This document shows positions 1 to 8,842 of a stretch of 64,000 nucleotides of DNA, in pieces. The stretch is from Flavobacterium fluviatile (GTDB lineage: Bacteria; Bacteroidota; Bacteroidia; Flavobacteriales; Flavobacteriaceae). Within the stretch, counting starts at the first letter, position 1; every line of letters starts with the position of its first letter. The stretch lies in NCBI RefSeq assembly GCF_010645065.1, contig NZ_JAADZW010000005.1, forward strand, positions 62,001-126,000, given 5' to 3'. The notes under the pieces were generated by a model, which ran no database searches, was not told where the DNA came from, and saw nothing but the letters and a program-made list of their open reading frames with translations. The position numbers were made by a program, and so were the translations under genes.

Positions 1-337
1 TAACCATCATCGCCATCATCGGATTAAACTCTCCTTCAAAAAATAACTGGACAGCGCTTTCTGAATCAGAAACACTATCAATATTTGAAACTAAAGTAAA
101 AGGTAGTTTGTCACTTGCGGCACCCAAAACAATTTTGTTTGGAGCTGTTTTGTCTTTCATTATAAGTTTTATTTCCGGCATCCCTTTTAGTCCGAAAATA
201 AAAGCATCTTCACCAGTTACTTCAAATTTAGCAATATTATCAGGCATTAATTTTTCAAAATTTTTTACATCAGACAGTAAATCAAATAATTCCTGAGCTG
301 ATTTCTGGACAGTAACTTTGGGACTTTCTAAGTTCAT
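1..337 (-). CDS. SRPBCC (START-like) family protein, 3' end cut by window
   Basis: Reading the minus strand from the ATG at 337 gives an open frame that runs off the left edge (at least 112 residues). It begins MNLESPKVTVQKSAQELFDL, the usual first strand and helix of small polyketide cyclase/SRPBCC proteins, followed by LSDVKNFEKLMP and a sheet-rich body. Such proteins bind hydrophobic ligands in a helix-grip cavity; no ligand can be named here. It lies 105 bp downstream of pyrE on the same strand and may be co-transcribed with it. The true C-terminus is outside the window. Confidence 0.75.
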   Translation of the reverse strand, partial: MNLESPKVTVQKSAQELFDLLSDVKNFEKLMPDNIAKFEVTGEDAFIFGLKGMPEIKLIMKDKTAPNKIVLGAASDKLPFTLVSNIDSVSDSESAVQLFFEGEFNPMMAMMV

Positions 338-442
338 AATTTGTTTTTTTGTTGTTTAACCGCAAAGCGTACATTTTTTTTACTGTTCGACTTTAATACC
401 TAAAATCGCAAAGGTGGAATTCTACAATATTCAAATCTATAA

Positions 443-1090
443 TTACCCTTCTTGTCTCCAAGTTGACGGACTTATACTCCAATCCTGTAAAGCCGTTTGT
501 TGTTCTTCACTGATGTATTGTTTCTGAACGGCCAGATTAAGTAAGTTCTCATAGTTGCTTAAAGTAAATAAATCAATATTTGCATTTTTGAAGTTTTCTT
601 CGGCCACACCAAAACCATAGGTAAAAACCGCTGCCATACCTTTAATATTAGCCCCTTCATTACGTAAAGCCTCTACGGCCATAAGGCTGCTGTTTCCTGT
701 GCTGATTAAATCTTCAACAACAACAACATTCTGACCTTTTTGTAAAAAACCTTCAACCTGATTTTGTCTTCCGTGTTTTTTTGGTTCAGGACGTACATAT
801 ACAAATGGTAATCCAAGGCTTTCTGCAACTAAGATCCCAATTCCTATTGCTCCTGTGGCAACTCCGGCAATAACATCTGGCTTTCCAAATTGTTTTTCTA
901 TGTTTTTCGCAAACTCATCACGAACATAATTTCGGATGGCAGGAAATGAAAGAATTAACCTATTATCGCAATAAATAGGTGATTTCCATCCTGAAGCCCA
1001 TGTAAAAGGATTTTCTGGATTCAATTTAATTGCATTTATTTGCAAAAGCAATTCTGCTGTTTTTTCGGCGGTATCTTTATTAAAAATCAT
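443..1090 (-). CDS. pyrE: Orotate phosphoribosyltransferase
   Basis: A 215-residue enzyme that transfers the phosphoribosyl group of PRPP to orotate, giving OMP in pyrimidine synthesis. The type I PRTase PRPP loop is visible as VVVVEDLISTGNSS, and FTWASGWKSPIYCDNR near the N-terminus is the orotate-binding region of the PyrE family. I use the ATG at 1090 (MIFNKDTAEK); a longer frame to 1123 would run through the promoter and into the divergent NUDIX gene. The start is only 7 bp from the NUDIX start and 4 nt from a -7 box, so the mRNA is probably leaderless. The SRPBCC gene follows on the same strand. Confidence 0.95.
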   Translation of the reverse strand: MIFNKDTAEKTAELLLQINAIKLNPENPFTWASGWKSPIYCDNRLILSFPAIRNYVRDEFAKNIEKQFGKPDVIAGVATGAIGIGILVAESLGLPFVYVRPEPKKHGRQNQVEGFLQKGQNVVVVEDLISTGNSSLMAVEALRNEGANIKGMAAVFTYGFGVAEENFKNANIDLFTLSNYENLLNLAVQKQYISEEQQTALQDWSISPSTWRQEG

Positions 1091-1094
1091 AGTA

Positions 1095-1124
1095 CAAATG
1101 TATAAAGTTTTTGTGAACGACAAA
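1095..1124 (-). promoter_or_regulatory. pyrE promoter (TTTG-N18-TACATTTG)
   Basis: On the minus strand TTTG (1124-1121), an 18-nt spacer and TACATTTG (1102-1095) match the Bacteroidetes primary-sigma consensus. The box ends 4 nt before the pyrE ATG, so transcription should begin at or next to the start codon. The whole promoter lies inside the first codons of the divergent NUDIX gene, whose ATG (1098-1100) is part of the -7 box. Confidence 0.75.
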
Positions 1125-1709
1125 CCACTTTTTTTGACAAATGAAATCTCGAGAGAGACTAATTTTCAATTATTTTTGTTGGAGAGTATTGATATAGAAC
1201 AGCTTATTGTGAAAATATTTCAAAATAAAATACAAAAGGCTTATTTGTATCATCCTGACGAAAGGGAAATCATGAAGACGCTTAAAGCCAAAATACCTGT
1301 TAATAAAGCGGGTGGAGGTTTTGTGTACAATAAAAAGGGTGAAGTTTTATTTATTTTCAGAAATGGGAAATGGGACTTGCCCAAAGGCGGAACAGAAAAA
1401 GGTGAGGAGATAGAACAAACAGCTATGCGGGAAGTTCAGGAAGAAACGGGTGTAAACCAACTCCGCATTACAAATAAACTTCAAAAAACATATCACGTTT
1501 TTAAACGCAATGGGAAATATAAATTAAAAATTACACATTGGTTTGAGATGTATTCTGATTTTGAAGGAACACCACAAGGCCAGCTTGATGAAGGTATCGA
1601 AAAAGTAGCCTGGCTAAATCCGGAACAAATCAAAGAAGCTTTGAAAAATTCTTACGAAAATATTAAATTGTTATTTGAAGAAGAGAGTAAGGTTACAACA
1701 GAAAAATAA
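1098..1709 (+). CDS. NUDIX hydrolase
   Basis: A 203-residue protein with a complete Nudix box around residues 95-117 (G-x5-E-x7-R-E-x2-E-E-x-G; visible as GGTEKGEEIE followed by REVQEETGV), which binds the metal for hydrolysing nucleoside-diphosphate-linked substrates. The N-terminal ~70 residues (MYKVFVNDKPLF...) form an extra domain typical of a Bacteroidetes subgroup next to pyrE. The substrate cannot be told from sequence. The ATG at 1098 is inside the pyrE promoter, and I see no strong -7 box for this gene, the nearest being an imperfect TATCTTTA at 1072-1079. Confidence 0.9.
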   Translation: MYKVFVNDKPLFLTNEISRETNFQLFLLESIDIEQLIVKIFQNKIQKAYLYHPDEREIMKTLKAKIPVNKAGGGFVYNKKGEVLFIFRNGKWDLPKGGTEKGEEIEQTAMREVQEETGVNQLRITNKLQKTYHVFKRNGKYKLKITHWFEMYSDFEGTPQGQLDEGIEKVAWLNPEQIKEALKNSYENIKLLFEEESKVTTEK

Positions 1710-1864
1710 AAAAATCATTGTTTTAATTGAATAACTTTTATATGAACTTTAAAAGTTATATAAATAGTAAGTATTTTTATAATTATTTTGCCAAAAGCAT
1801 AATCAGGACAATTTTACTCCTGTACATTAACATCTTTATAAAGTGTCAAAAAGTGATTATTTTT

Positions 1865-2215
1865 CTAACTTCTTAAAATTTTTTCCATTTTTTTTCCTTT
1901 TGCCAGTTCATCAATCAGTTTATCCAAATATCGAATTTTCTGCATGAGTGGATCCTCAATTTCTTCTATACGATAACCACAAATTATCCCGGTTATTTTT
2001 GAAACATTTGGATTTAGTTGTGGGGCTTCTGCAAAAAAAGTTTCAAAGTCTTTTTTGTGATCTATTTGTTGTTGCAGCTCTTGTTGAGTATATCCTGTAA
2101 GCCAGCAAATTATGATGTCGACTTCTGTTTTTGTACGGCCTTTTTTCTCAGCCTTGTTAATATAATGAGGATAAACACTTGCGAATGAGGTTGTAAATAT
2201 TCTATGCTTTTTCAT
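1865..2215 (-). CDS. DUF2200 family protein
   Basis: A 116-residue protein of the conserved DUF2200 type ([20 protein letters not shown] start, then [13 protein letters not shown] and WLTGY). The sequence is charged, has no signal peptide or membrane segment, and is likely cytosolic. The family has no established function. A -7-like TATTTTTG lies at 2263-2256 on the minus strand, 40 nt upstream. The 155 bp between the NUDIX stop and this gene holds only AT-rich sequence. Confidence 0.85.
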   Translation of the reverse strand: MKKHRIFTTSFASVYPHYINKAEKKGRTKTEVDIIICWLTGYTQQELQQQIDHKKDFETFFAEAPQLNPNVSKITGIICGYRIEEIEDPLMQKIRYLDKLIDELAKGKKMEKILRS

Positions 2216-2351
2216 AGTTTTTTTGTTTAAAGTAAATTAGCATAATTATTACTTTCAAAAATAATTAAAAAATGGACTAAATTGAAGCATAGTTTAATTC
2301 ATTTAGATCACGATCATTTGGTCTTACTCAAAATGAACCAATCTAATTTCC

Positions 2352-2359
2352 TACTTTTG
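2352..2359 (+). promoter_or_regulatory. -7 box TACTTTTG of the DEAD-box gene
   Basis: TACTTTTG matches TAnnTTTG and stands 4 nt before the ATG at 2364, predicting a leaderless transcript. No good TTTG is seen 18-23 nt upstream; the nearest TTTG is 31 nt away (2317-2320). Confidence 0.55.
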
Positions 2360-2363
2360 CAAA

Positions 2364-3713
2364 ATGAATAAAAATCACCAATCAAATAATATACTTTCGA
2401 ATTTAGGAATTGAAAGCCTGAACGAAATGCAGGAAGCAGCACATGATGCTGTTTTAAACGAAAACAATGTCCTGTTGCTTTCCCCAACGGGATCAGGAAA
2501 AACACTGGCTTTTTTACTACCTGTTTTAGAACTGCTTCAGCCTGAGATCCTTTCCGTTCAGTGCTTAATTTTAGTTCCTTCACGAGAGTTAGGTTTGCAA
2601 ATTGAGCAGGTTTGGAAAAAAATGGGAACCAGTTATAAAGTGAATATTTGCTATGGCGGGCATTCGATTGATACCGAAATCAAAAACTTAAGTAATCCGC
2701 CGGCAGTTTTAATTGGAACTCCAGGCCGAATTGCAGATCATATTGACAGAGAAACTTTTAGGACAGATAAAATTCAAACTTTAATTCTGGATGAGTTTGA
2801 TAAGTCGCTACAATTGGGCTTTCATGAACAAATGTCTTACATCATTGGAAAACTTACAAAATTGAATAAACGTATTCTGGTTTCGGCAACATCAGATATT
2901 GAAATTCCGAAATATACCAGAGTAATAAATCCAGTCGTTTTAGATTTTATTCCGGGAGAAGAGGAAAAAACAAATCTTTCGGTAAAAATGGTTGTTTCGC
3001 CTGCCAAAGATAAATTAGGGAGCCTTTTTAATTTGATCTGTTCCTTAAAATCACAGTCGGCTATTATATTCTGTAATCACCGCGATGCAGCTGAACGTAT
3101 AAGTGATACTTTAAATCAAAAAGGAATTTATTCAGTTTATTATCACGGCGGCATGGATCAGGACGAACGTGAACGTGCTTTGATTCAGTTTAGAAACGGA
3201 AGCATTAGTTATTTGATTACAACCGATTTAGCGGCTCGTGGACTGGATATTCCGGAAATGAAACACGTAATTCATTATCATTTACCCTTAAAAGAAGACG
3301 AATTTACACATAGAAATGGCCGTACAGCGCGTATGCAGGCTTCAGGAACAGCTTATATTATCATTCATGAAAGTGAAAAGCAATTAGATTATATCGATTA
3401 CGATATTGAAACGCTGAATGTCGAAAAGGATACTGTTTTGCCAAAACCACCTGAATTTCAAACTGTTTATATCAGCGGAGGCAAAAAAACAAAACTGAAT
3501 AAGTTTGATATTGTTGGCTTCTTTTTGCAAAAAGGAAAAATGGAAAAAGATGATCTGGGTTTGATTGAGGTCAAAGATTTTGTTTCGTTTGCAGCTGTAA
3601 AATATAATAAAGTAAAAGATTTGCTTAAAAATATAAAAGATGAGAGGATGAAAGGAAAAAGATTTAAAATTGAAGTTGCGAGAAAAGTAGTAAAAAAAGA
3701 AGAGGCCAGATAA
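2364..3713 (+). CDS. DEAD-box RNA helicase with DbpA-like RNA-binding tail
   Basis: A 449-residue ATP-dependent RNA helicase. Motifs in order: Q-motif region LNEMQEAA, Walker A SPTGSGKT (about 40-47), PSRELGLQ (Ia), YGGHS, TPGR (Ib), motif II as DEFD rather than DEAD, SAT (III), then helicase C with HRNGRTAR (VI). Residues ~375-445 (KLNKFDIVGFFLQKG ... MKGKRFKIEVAR) resemble the RNA-binding domain of DbpA/CsdA helicases, which target structured rRNA. A role in ribosome assembly is therefore an inference. It is monocistronic: the next gene starts 226 bp later. Confidence 0.9.
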   Translation: MNKNHQSNNILSNLGIESLNEMQEAAHDAVLNENNVLLLSPTGSGKTLAFLLPVLELLQPEILSVQCLILVPSRELGLQIEQVWKKMGTSYKVNICYGGHSIDTEIKNLSNPPAVLIGTPGRIADHIDRETFRTDKIQTLILDEFDKSLQLGFHEQMSYIIGKLTKLNKRILVSATSDIEIPKYTRVINPVVLDFIPGEEEKTNLSVKMVVSPAKDKLGSLFNLICSLKSQSAIIFCNHRDAAERISDTLNQKGIYSVYYHGGMDQDERERALIQFRNGSISYLITTDLAARGLDIPEMKHVIHYHLPLKEDEFTHRNGRTARMQASGTAYIIIHESEKQLDYIDYDIETLNVEKDTVLPKPPEFQTVYISGGKKTKLNKFDIVGFFLQKGKMEKDDLGLIEVKDFVSFAAVKYNKVKDLLKNIKDERMKGKRFKIEVARKVVKKEEAR

Positions 3714-3939
3714 AAAAGTTTTGTTGTTTTTTAAAACTGCAATAAAAAATAATATAAATATTGAATTTAATGCGGAGTGTAATTTATTGATTATTAAAAT
3801 GTTGTGCGTGTTTTTGCTTTTGAGCAGAAAAATTTTATATAAAATTCACAATTTAATGTTAATCAAAGCGTAATTTTAGAAGTAATTTTTCATAATTTCG
3901 GCGATTATTAATAGTATAAAAATTAACCCCAAATTCATT

Positions 3940-4389
3940 ATGAAAAAGATTATTACCCTGGCCGTTTTGCTTTTTAGTTTTGTTTCAGTTGCACAGATTA
4001 AAGTACTTGAAACTGTACCTGTTGAAAAATTAGGAAAAGTAAACAATAACTATATTCAAAAAATCGGAGATGAATATACTGTTTATTATACTAGTATTGT
4101 GAGTGATGATGAGGATTCTTCAAGCTTAAGAAAATTCTCTTTTAAAAACGTTAACAACGATTATGCAAGTCTCTACAGCATCATTATGAATGGTTTTAAT
4201 GCGACTCCTTTATATGATATAAAATTAGAATTGCCTAACAACTATATTTGGTTGCATTACACAGGAAATACTCTGCCTGAGAAATCTACAGTTCAGTTTA
4301 TGGTTTCAAGTAAGGATGCTTCTTCAGGTTCAAGCAATGTTTCCGAGCCTTTCGTAAAAGATCAGATCAATAAATTATTCCAGAAATAA
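3940..4389 (+). CDS. Small exported hypothetical protein
   Basis: A 149-residue protein not recognised as a named family. It starts with a signal peptide (MKKIITLAVLLFSFVSVAQ, cleavage likely after AQ), followed by a mixed alpha/beta body with a Tyr-rich stretch and a Ser-rich patch (SSKDASSGSSN) near residues 127-137. It is likely periplasmic or outer-membrane associated. An imperfect -7 box TAATTTCG lies at 3893-3900. A strong terminator follows directly, so it is a single-gene unit. Confidence 0.8.
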   Translation: MKKIITLAVLLFSFVSVAQIKVLETVPVEKLGKVNNNYIQKIGDEYTVYYTSIVSDDEDSSSLRKFSFKNVNNDYASLYSIIMNGFNATPLYDIKLELPNNYIWLHYTGNTLPEKSTVQFMVSSKDASSGSSNVSEPFVKDQINKLFQK

Positions 4390-4417
4390 TTTGTTTTAAA
4401 ATAAAGTTTAGAATAAT

Positions 4418-4446
4418 GGGCTGTTCAGTTTTGAATAGCCCTTTTT
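4418..4446 (+). terminator. Rho-independent terminator after the 3940 gene
   Basis: GGGCTGTTCA and TGAATAGCCC form a stem with one G-T pair, followed by TTTTT. Confidence 0.8.
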
Positions 4447-4461
4447 AGTTATATGATTTAA

Positions 4462-4498
4462 TAAAAAGCTTGTCCAATGTTTAACCTTGACAAAGCTT
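4462..4498 (-). terminator. Terminator of the RimB-RimK gene
   Basis: On the minus strand AAGCTTTGTC pairs with GACAAGCTT around a ~14-nt loop (one bulge) and is followed by TTTTTATT. It lies 27 bp past the stop codon at 4525. Confidence 0.65.
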
Positions 4499-4524
4499 AA
4501 ATAGGAGTGTTCTAAGTTAAATTA

Positions 4525-5895
4525 TTAAATCAATTTAAAATTCTTTTCGATTGCCTTGATCATTTCTCCGGCAACATCTTTGTTTGTGGCACCTTCAATT
4601 CCTTCAAGACCTGGAGAAGAATTTACTTCAAGCAATAAAGGGCCTTTTGAAGATCTGATAATGTCAACACCTGCTACTTTCAAATCCATTGCTTTGGCAG
4701 CTTTAATGGCTATCTTTTTTTCTTCAGAAGTTACTTTTATTACGGATGCAGTTCCTCCAAGGTGAATATTGGCTCTGAATTCGCCTGGCATTGCTTCTCT
4801 TTGAATAGCAGCTACCACCTTGCCATCGATTACAAAACAACGAATATCTTTTCCGTTAGCTTCTTTAATGAATTCCTGGACTAAAATGTTTGCGTTTAGA
4901 CTTTTAAAAGCGTTTATAACACTTTCTGCGGCTTTTTTGGTTTCAGCCAATACAACGCCTTTTCCCTGTGTTCCTTCTAATAATTTTACAATTAAAGGAG
5001 AGCCTCCAACCATTTTAATTAAATTATCTGTATCCAGAGGAGAATTAGCAAAACCGGTGGTTGGAATATCGATTCCACTATTCAAAAGTAGTTGCAGCGA
5101 ATATAATTTATCCCGAGATTGTGTTATGGCTGTAGCCGAATTTAAACAGAAAACCTTCAACGCTTCAAATTGACGCGTTAACGCACAGCCATAAAAAGTA
5201 ATGCTTGGACGGATTCGAGGAATAATAGCGTCAAACTGGTTCAGTATTTTTCCGCCACGATAATGAATTTCTGGAGTTTTAGCATCCAGTTTCATATAAC
5301 ATTCTTTGATGTTCAAAAAATGCATTTCGTGGCCCCGCATTTCGCCTGCTTCCATGATTCTTTTATTGCTGTATAATTCAGGATTGCTGGCAAGAAGCCC
5401 AATTCGTAATCCGGAAGTTGCTTTTTCCGAGTTTTGGTAAAGTTCTTTTAATGTTTCAGTAGAAGGCTGTCCTAACATGTATTTTTCTTCAGGATCAACC
5501 AATACACGTCCGCTCATTGCCTCACGGCCTAAGAGCATACGGAATCCCATAGAATCCCTGTTGGTTAGCGTCATTTCTATTGGCCATTTAACTTCGCCTA
5601 ATTTAATACTTGTCTGGATTACATAACGATGTTCCCTGAAACCGCTTGAACTTTTTACTATTCTTTTATCAACCAGGGGAGCTTCACAATGAATTACGGT
5701 TTTAATGTTATTCTGAATTGGATTGATATCGAATTTTACCCAATTAGCATCATTTTTTATAAAAGGAGCTATGTTTATGGCATGCATTGCTGAAGTTTTT
5801 GCACCAGAATCCACACGAGCCTTTATTGTAGGGATTCCCAGTTCTGGAAATGCGCACCATTCTTCACTGCCTAAAATGACTTTGTTTTGAAGCAT
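4525..5895 (-). CDS. Fused RimB-like aspartyl protease domain and RimK-like ATP-grasp ligase
   Basis: A 456-residue two-domain protein. Residues ~5-145 are a retropepsin-like 'ATP-dependent zinc protease' (RimB/DUF785) domain with the catalytic motif [10 protein letters not shown] (Asp29) and a conserved [11 protein letters not shown]. Residues ~165-456 are a RimK-type ATP-grasp ligase ([18 protein letters not shown] lid, [18 protein letters not shown], and the metal site [15 protein letters not shown]). RimK adds Glu residues to ribosomal protein S6, and RimB can remove them. One polypeptide carrying both could make and trim the modification. I chose the ATG at 5895 (MLQNKVILG) because the 28 upstream residues of the longer frame are not family-like. 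Confidence 0.85.
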   Translation of the reverse strand: MLQNKVILGSEEWCAFPELGIPTIKARVDSGAKTSAMHAINIAPFIKNDANWVKFDINPIQNNIKTVIHCEAPLVDKRIVKSSSGFREHRYVIQTSIKLGEVKWPIEMTLTNRDSMGFRMLLGREAMSGRVLVDPEEKYMLGQPSTETLKELYQNSEKATSGLRIGLLASNPELYSNKRIMEAGEMRGHEMHFLNIKECYMKLDAKTPEIHYRGGKILNQFDAIIPRIRPSITFYGCALTRQFEALKVFCLNSATAITQSRDKLYSLQLLLNSGIDIPTTGFANSPLDTDNLIKMVGGSPLIVKLLEGTQGKGVVLAETKKAAESVINAFKSLNANILVQEFIKEANGKDIRCFVIDGKVVAAIQREAMPGEFRANIHLGGTASVIKVTSEEKKIAIKAAKAMDLKVAGVDIIRSSKGPLLLEVNSSPGLEGIEGATNKDVAGEMIKAIEKNFKLI

Positions 5896-5967
5896 ATATT
5901 GTTTTTTATAGTAGAAATTTAATAACCAAAAATAGCTATTTGCTTTTACTAAAGATAGTGATTTATC

Positions 5968-6009
5968 GAAAAAAAACACCCGTTATGTTATGAAAACGTA
6001 ACGGGTGCG
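5968..6009 (-). terminator. clpC terminator
   Basis: On the minus strand ACCCGTTA ... TAACGGGT around an AT-rich loop is followed by GTTTTTTTT. It lies just past the clpC stop and inside the upstream region of the rimK fusion. Confidence 0.85.
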
Positions 6010-6037
6010 TTATTTGTGTTATAAATTTATGACTAAT

Positions 6038-8584
6038 TTATTGATTAGTCGGTTCTTCGGCTTTGTGTATTTCTACTGAAAGTTCCTCTGAATTATCTTT
6101 TAAATCCATTAAGATTTCATCACCTGAATGTATTTTTGAAGTAATGATTTCTTCGGCTAACAAATCTTCGACATACTTTTGGATGGCTCTTTTTAGAGGT
6201 CTTGCGCCAAATTGTTTGTCAAAGCCTTTTTCTGCAATAAATGCTTTTGCTTTATCAGTAAGTCTTAAGTTGTAACCTAATTCTGCAATACGACTGTATA
6301 GCTTTTTAAGCTCGATTTCTATTATCAAATCGATATCAGCTTTTTCCAATGCATTAAATACGATTACATCATCAATTCTGTTTAAGAATTCAGGAGCAAA
6401 AGTTTTTTTCAATGCATTTTCGATAATGCTTTTTGAATTTTCATCGGCCTGAGCAACTTTAGCAGCAGTTCCGAATCCCACACCTTGTCCGAAGTCTTTC
6501 AGCTGGCGTGCACCAACGTTGGATGTCATGATAATAATAGTGTTTTTAAAATCGATTTTTCGACCTAAACTATCAGTCAGATATCCATCATCTAACACCT
6601 GAAGCATCATGTTGAACACATCAGGATGTGCTTTTTCAATCTCATCTAAAAGAACTACACAATACGGTTTTCTACGAACTTTTTCAGTCAATTGACCCCC
6701 TTCTTCGTAACCAACGTATCCCGGAGGCGCTCCAACTAGACGGGAGATAGCAAATTTTTCCATATATTCGCTCATGTCGATACGAACTAAAGCATCTTCA
6801 GAATCGAATAATTCTTTTGCTAAAACTTTGGCTAACTGTGTTTTACCAACTCCTGTCTGACCTAAGAAAATAAACGAACCAATTGGTTTATTAGGATCTT
6901 TAAGTCCGGCTCTGTTACGCTGAATAGAACGTGCAATCTTCAAAACAGCATCGTTTTGTCCGATTACTTTATTCTGAATCAATTCAGGTAGCTTAGCGAG
7001 TTTATTACTTTCTGTTTGTGCAATTCTGTTTACAGGAATTCCGGTCATCATAGAAACAACATCAGCTACATTATCTTCAGTAACTTCAATTCGATTGCTT
7101 TTTGAATCTTCTTCCCATTGTTCCTGGGCAAGAGCTAAGTCTTTTTCAATACGTTTTTCATCATCTCGAAGCTTGGCTGCCTCTTCGTATTTTTGTTTTT
7201 TGACAACCATGTTTTTGTTCTCACGAACTTCTTCCAACTGACGCTCCAGATCCAAAATTTGCTTTGGAACGTCAATATTAGTGATGTGTACACGAGATCC
7301 TGCTTCATCCATAGCATCAATAGCTTTGTCCGGTAAAAAACGCTCAGACATATATCTGTTGGTTAATTTAACACAAGCTTCAATCGCTTCCGGAGTATAA
7401 GTTACATTATGATGGTCTTCGTATTTGTCTTTAACATTGTTCAAAATAGCAATTGTTTCCTCAACCGAAGTTGGTTCAACAATAACCTTTTGGAAACGTC
7501 TTTCAAGAGCACCGTCTTTTTCAATATATTGTCTGTACTCATCAAGAGTTGTAGCACCAATACATTGGATTTCGCCTCTTGCTAATGCAGGTTTGAACAT
7601 GTTTGAAGCATCAAGTGAACCTGTTGCGCCTCCTGCACCTACAATAGTATGAATCTCATCGATAAAAAGAATAATATCGTCATTCTTTTCAAGTTCGTTC
7701 ATTACCGCTTTCATTCTTTCTTCAAATTGTCCTCTGTATTTTGTTCCGGCAACTAAGCTGGCTAAGTCAAGAGTTACAACGCGTTTGTGAAAAAGAATAC
7801 GGGATACTTTCTTTTGGATAATTCGTAAAGCAAGTCCTTCTGCAATAGCAGATTTACCAACTCCTGGCTCTCCAATAAGTAGCGGGTTGTTCTTCTTTCT
7901 GCGGCTTAGAATTTGAGAAACACGCTCAATTTCTTTTTCGCGTCCTACAACAGGATCCAGTTTTCCTTCTTCGGCCATTTCTGTTAAATCTCTCCCAAAA
8001 TTATCTAATACCGGAGTCTTTGATTTTTTGTTTGACTTATTGGCTGGATTATTAAAACTGCTCTCTTTTAAACTGTCATCTTGTCCTGAATCATCATTGT
8101 ACGATTCATTTTTTGGCAAGTTTTCTAAGAATTCTTCTTCGTTTGGAGTCATATTTAAATATTGTTCTTTAGCTATATCATAATCTATTTTTAGTTTATT
8201 CAACAGCTTGGTTGTTGGATCGTTTTCGTTTCGTAAGATACATAAAAGCAGGTGTGCTGTGCTAATCGACGAACTTTGAAATACTTTTGCCTCAAGAAAA
8301 GTGGTCTTCAGTGCCCTTTCGGCCTGTCGGGTAAGATGAAGATTTTTCTTTTCGGTGTTTACTTCAACGCTGTGGTTGGCCGGACTCAGTATTTCTACCT
8401 TCCTGCGTAAATGATCTAAATCGACTGCCAGGTTATTAAGTATATGAATAGCTTTTCCGTTACCATCTCTTAAAATGCCCAGCATGAGATGTTCAGTACC
8501 AATAAAGTCATGCCCTAAACGAAGAGCTTCTTCTTTACTGTATGTAATAACATCTTTTACTCTTGGTGAAAAATTATCATCCAT
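6038..8584 (-). CDS. clpC: ATP-dependent Clp protease ATP-binding subunit ClpC
   Basis: An 848-residue AAA+ unfoldase that feeds substrates to ClpP. Order of parts: two Clp-N repeats (residues 1-145), acidic Ser/Asn-rich linker (~155-190), AAA-1 with Walker [14 protein letters not shown] and IDEIHT, a middle domain with a UVR motif ([20 protein letters not shown]), AAA-2 with [12 protein letters not shown] and LLDEIEKAH, and the ClpB D2-small domain ([10 protein letters not shown]). The UVR motif and length place it in ClpC rather than ClpA or ClpB. It is divergent from gyrA across 258 bp. Confidence 0.95.
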   Translation of the reverse strand: MDDNFSPRVKDVITYSKEEALRLGHDFIGTEHLMLGILRDGNGKAIHILNNLAVDLDHLRRKVEILSPANHSVEVNTEKKNLHLTRQAERALKTTFLEAKVFQSSSISTAHLLLCILRNENDPTTKLLNKLKIDYDIAKEQYLNMTPNEEEFLENLPKNESYNDDSGQDDSLKESSFNNPANKSNKKSKTPVLDNFGRDLTEMAEEGKLDPVVGREKEIERVSQILSRRKKNNPLLIGEPGVGKSAIAEGLALRIIQKKVSRILFHKRVVTLDLASLVAGTKYRGQFEERMKAVMNELEKNDDIILFIDEIHTIVGAGGATGSLDASNMFKPALARGEIQCIGATTLDEYRQYIEKDGALERRFQKVIVEPTSVEETIAILNNVKDKYEDHHNVTYTPEAIEACVKLTNRYMSERFLPDKAIDAMDEAGSRVHITNIDVPKQILDLERQLEEVRENKNMVVKKQKYEEAAKLRDDEKRIEKDLALAQEQWEEDSKSNRIEVTEDNVADVVSMMTGIPVNRIAQTESNKLAKLPELIQNKVIGQNDAVLKIARSIQRNRAGLKDPNKPIGSFIFLGQTGVGKTQLAKVLAKELFDSEDALVRIDMSEYMEKFAISRLVGAPPGYVGYEEGGQLTEKVRRKPYCVVLLDEIEKAHPDVFNMMLQVLDDGYLTDSLGRKIDFKNTIIIMTSNVGARQLKDFGQGVGFGTAAKVAQADENSKSIIENALKKTFAPEFLNRIDDVIVFNALEKADIDLIIEIELKKLYSRIAELGYNLRLTDKAKAFIAEKGFDKQFGARPLKRAIQKYVEDLLAEEIITSKIHSGDEILMDLKDNSEELSVEIHKAEEPTNQ

Positions 8585-8842
8585 AATATATAATTGGTAT
8601 TGTAAATTTAATGAATTAGTGATTGAAAAACAAAAACCGTACCTTTCGGAAACACCTGTCAGCTAATAGACAAAAAAAATAGTAATAAAACAGTTAAAAA
8701 AGGCTTAATTTATTAACTAAAAGGCAAAAAAAAGTTGTTAATAAATCATTGAAATATCTGTAAGTAAATAGCTGAAAAAATTTCAAAAAAACGTATCTTG
8801 GCACGCTTTGAAAATTAATATAATTATTTAATATAACAATTT

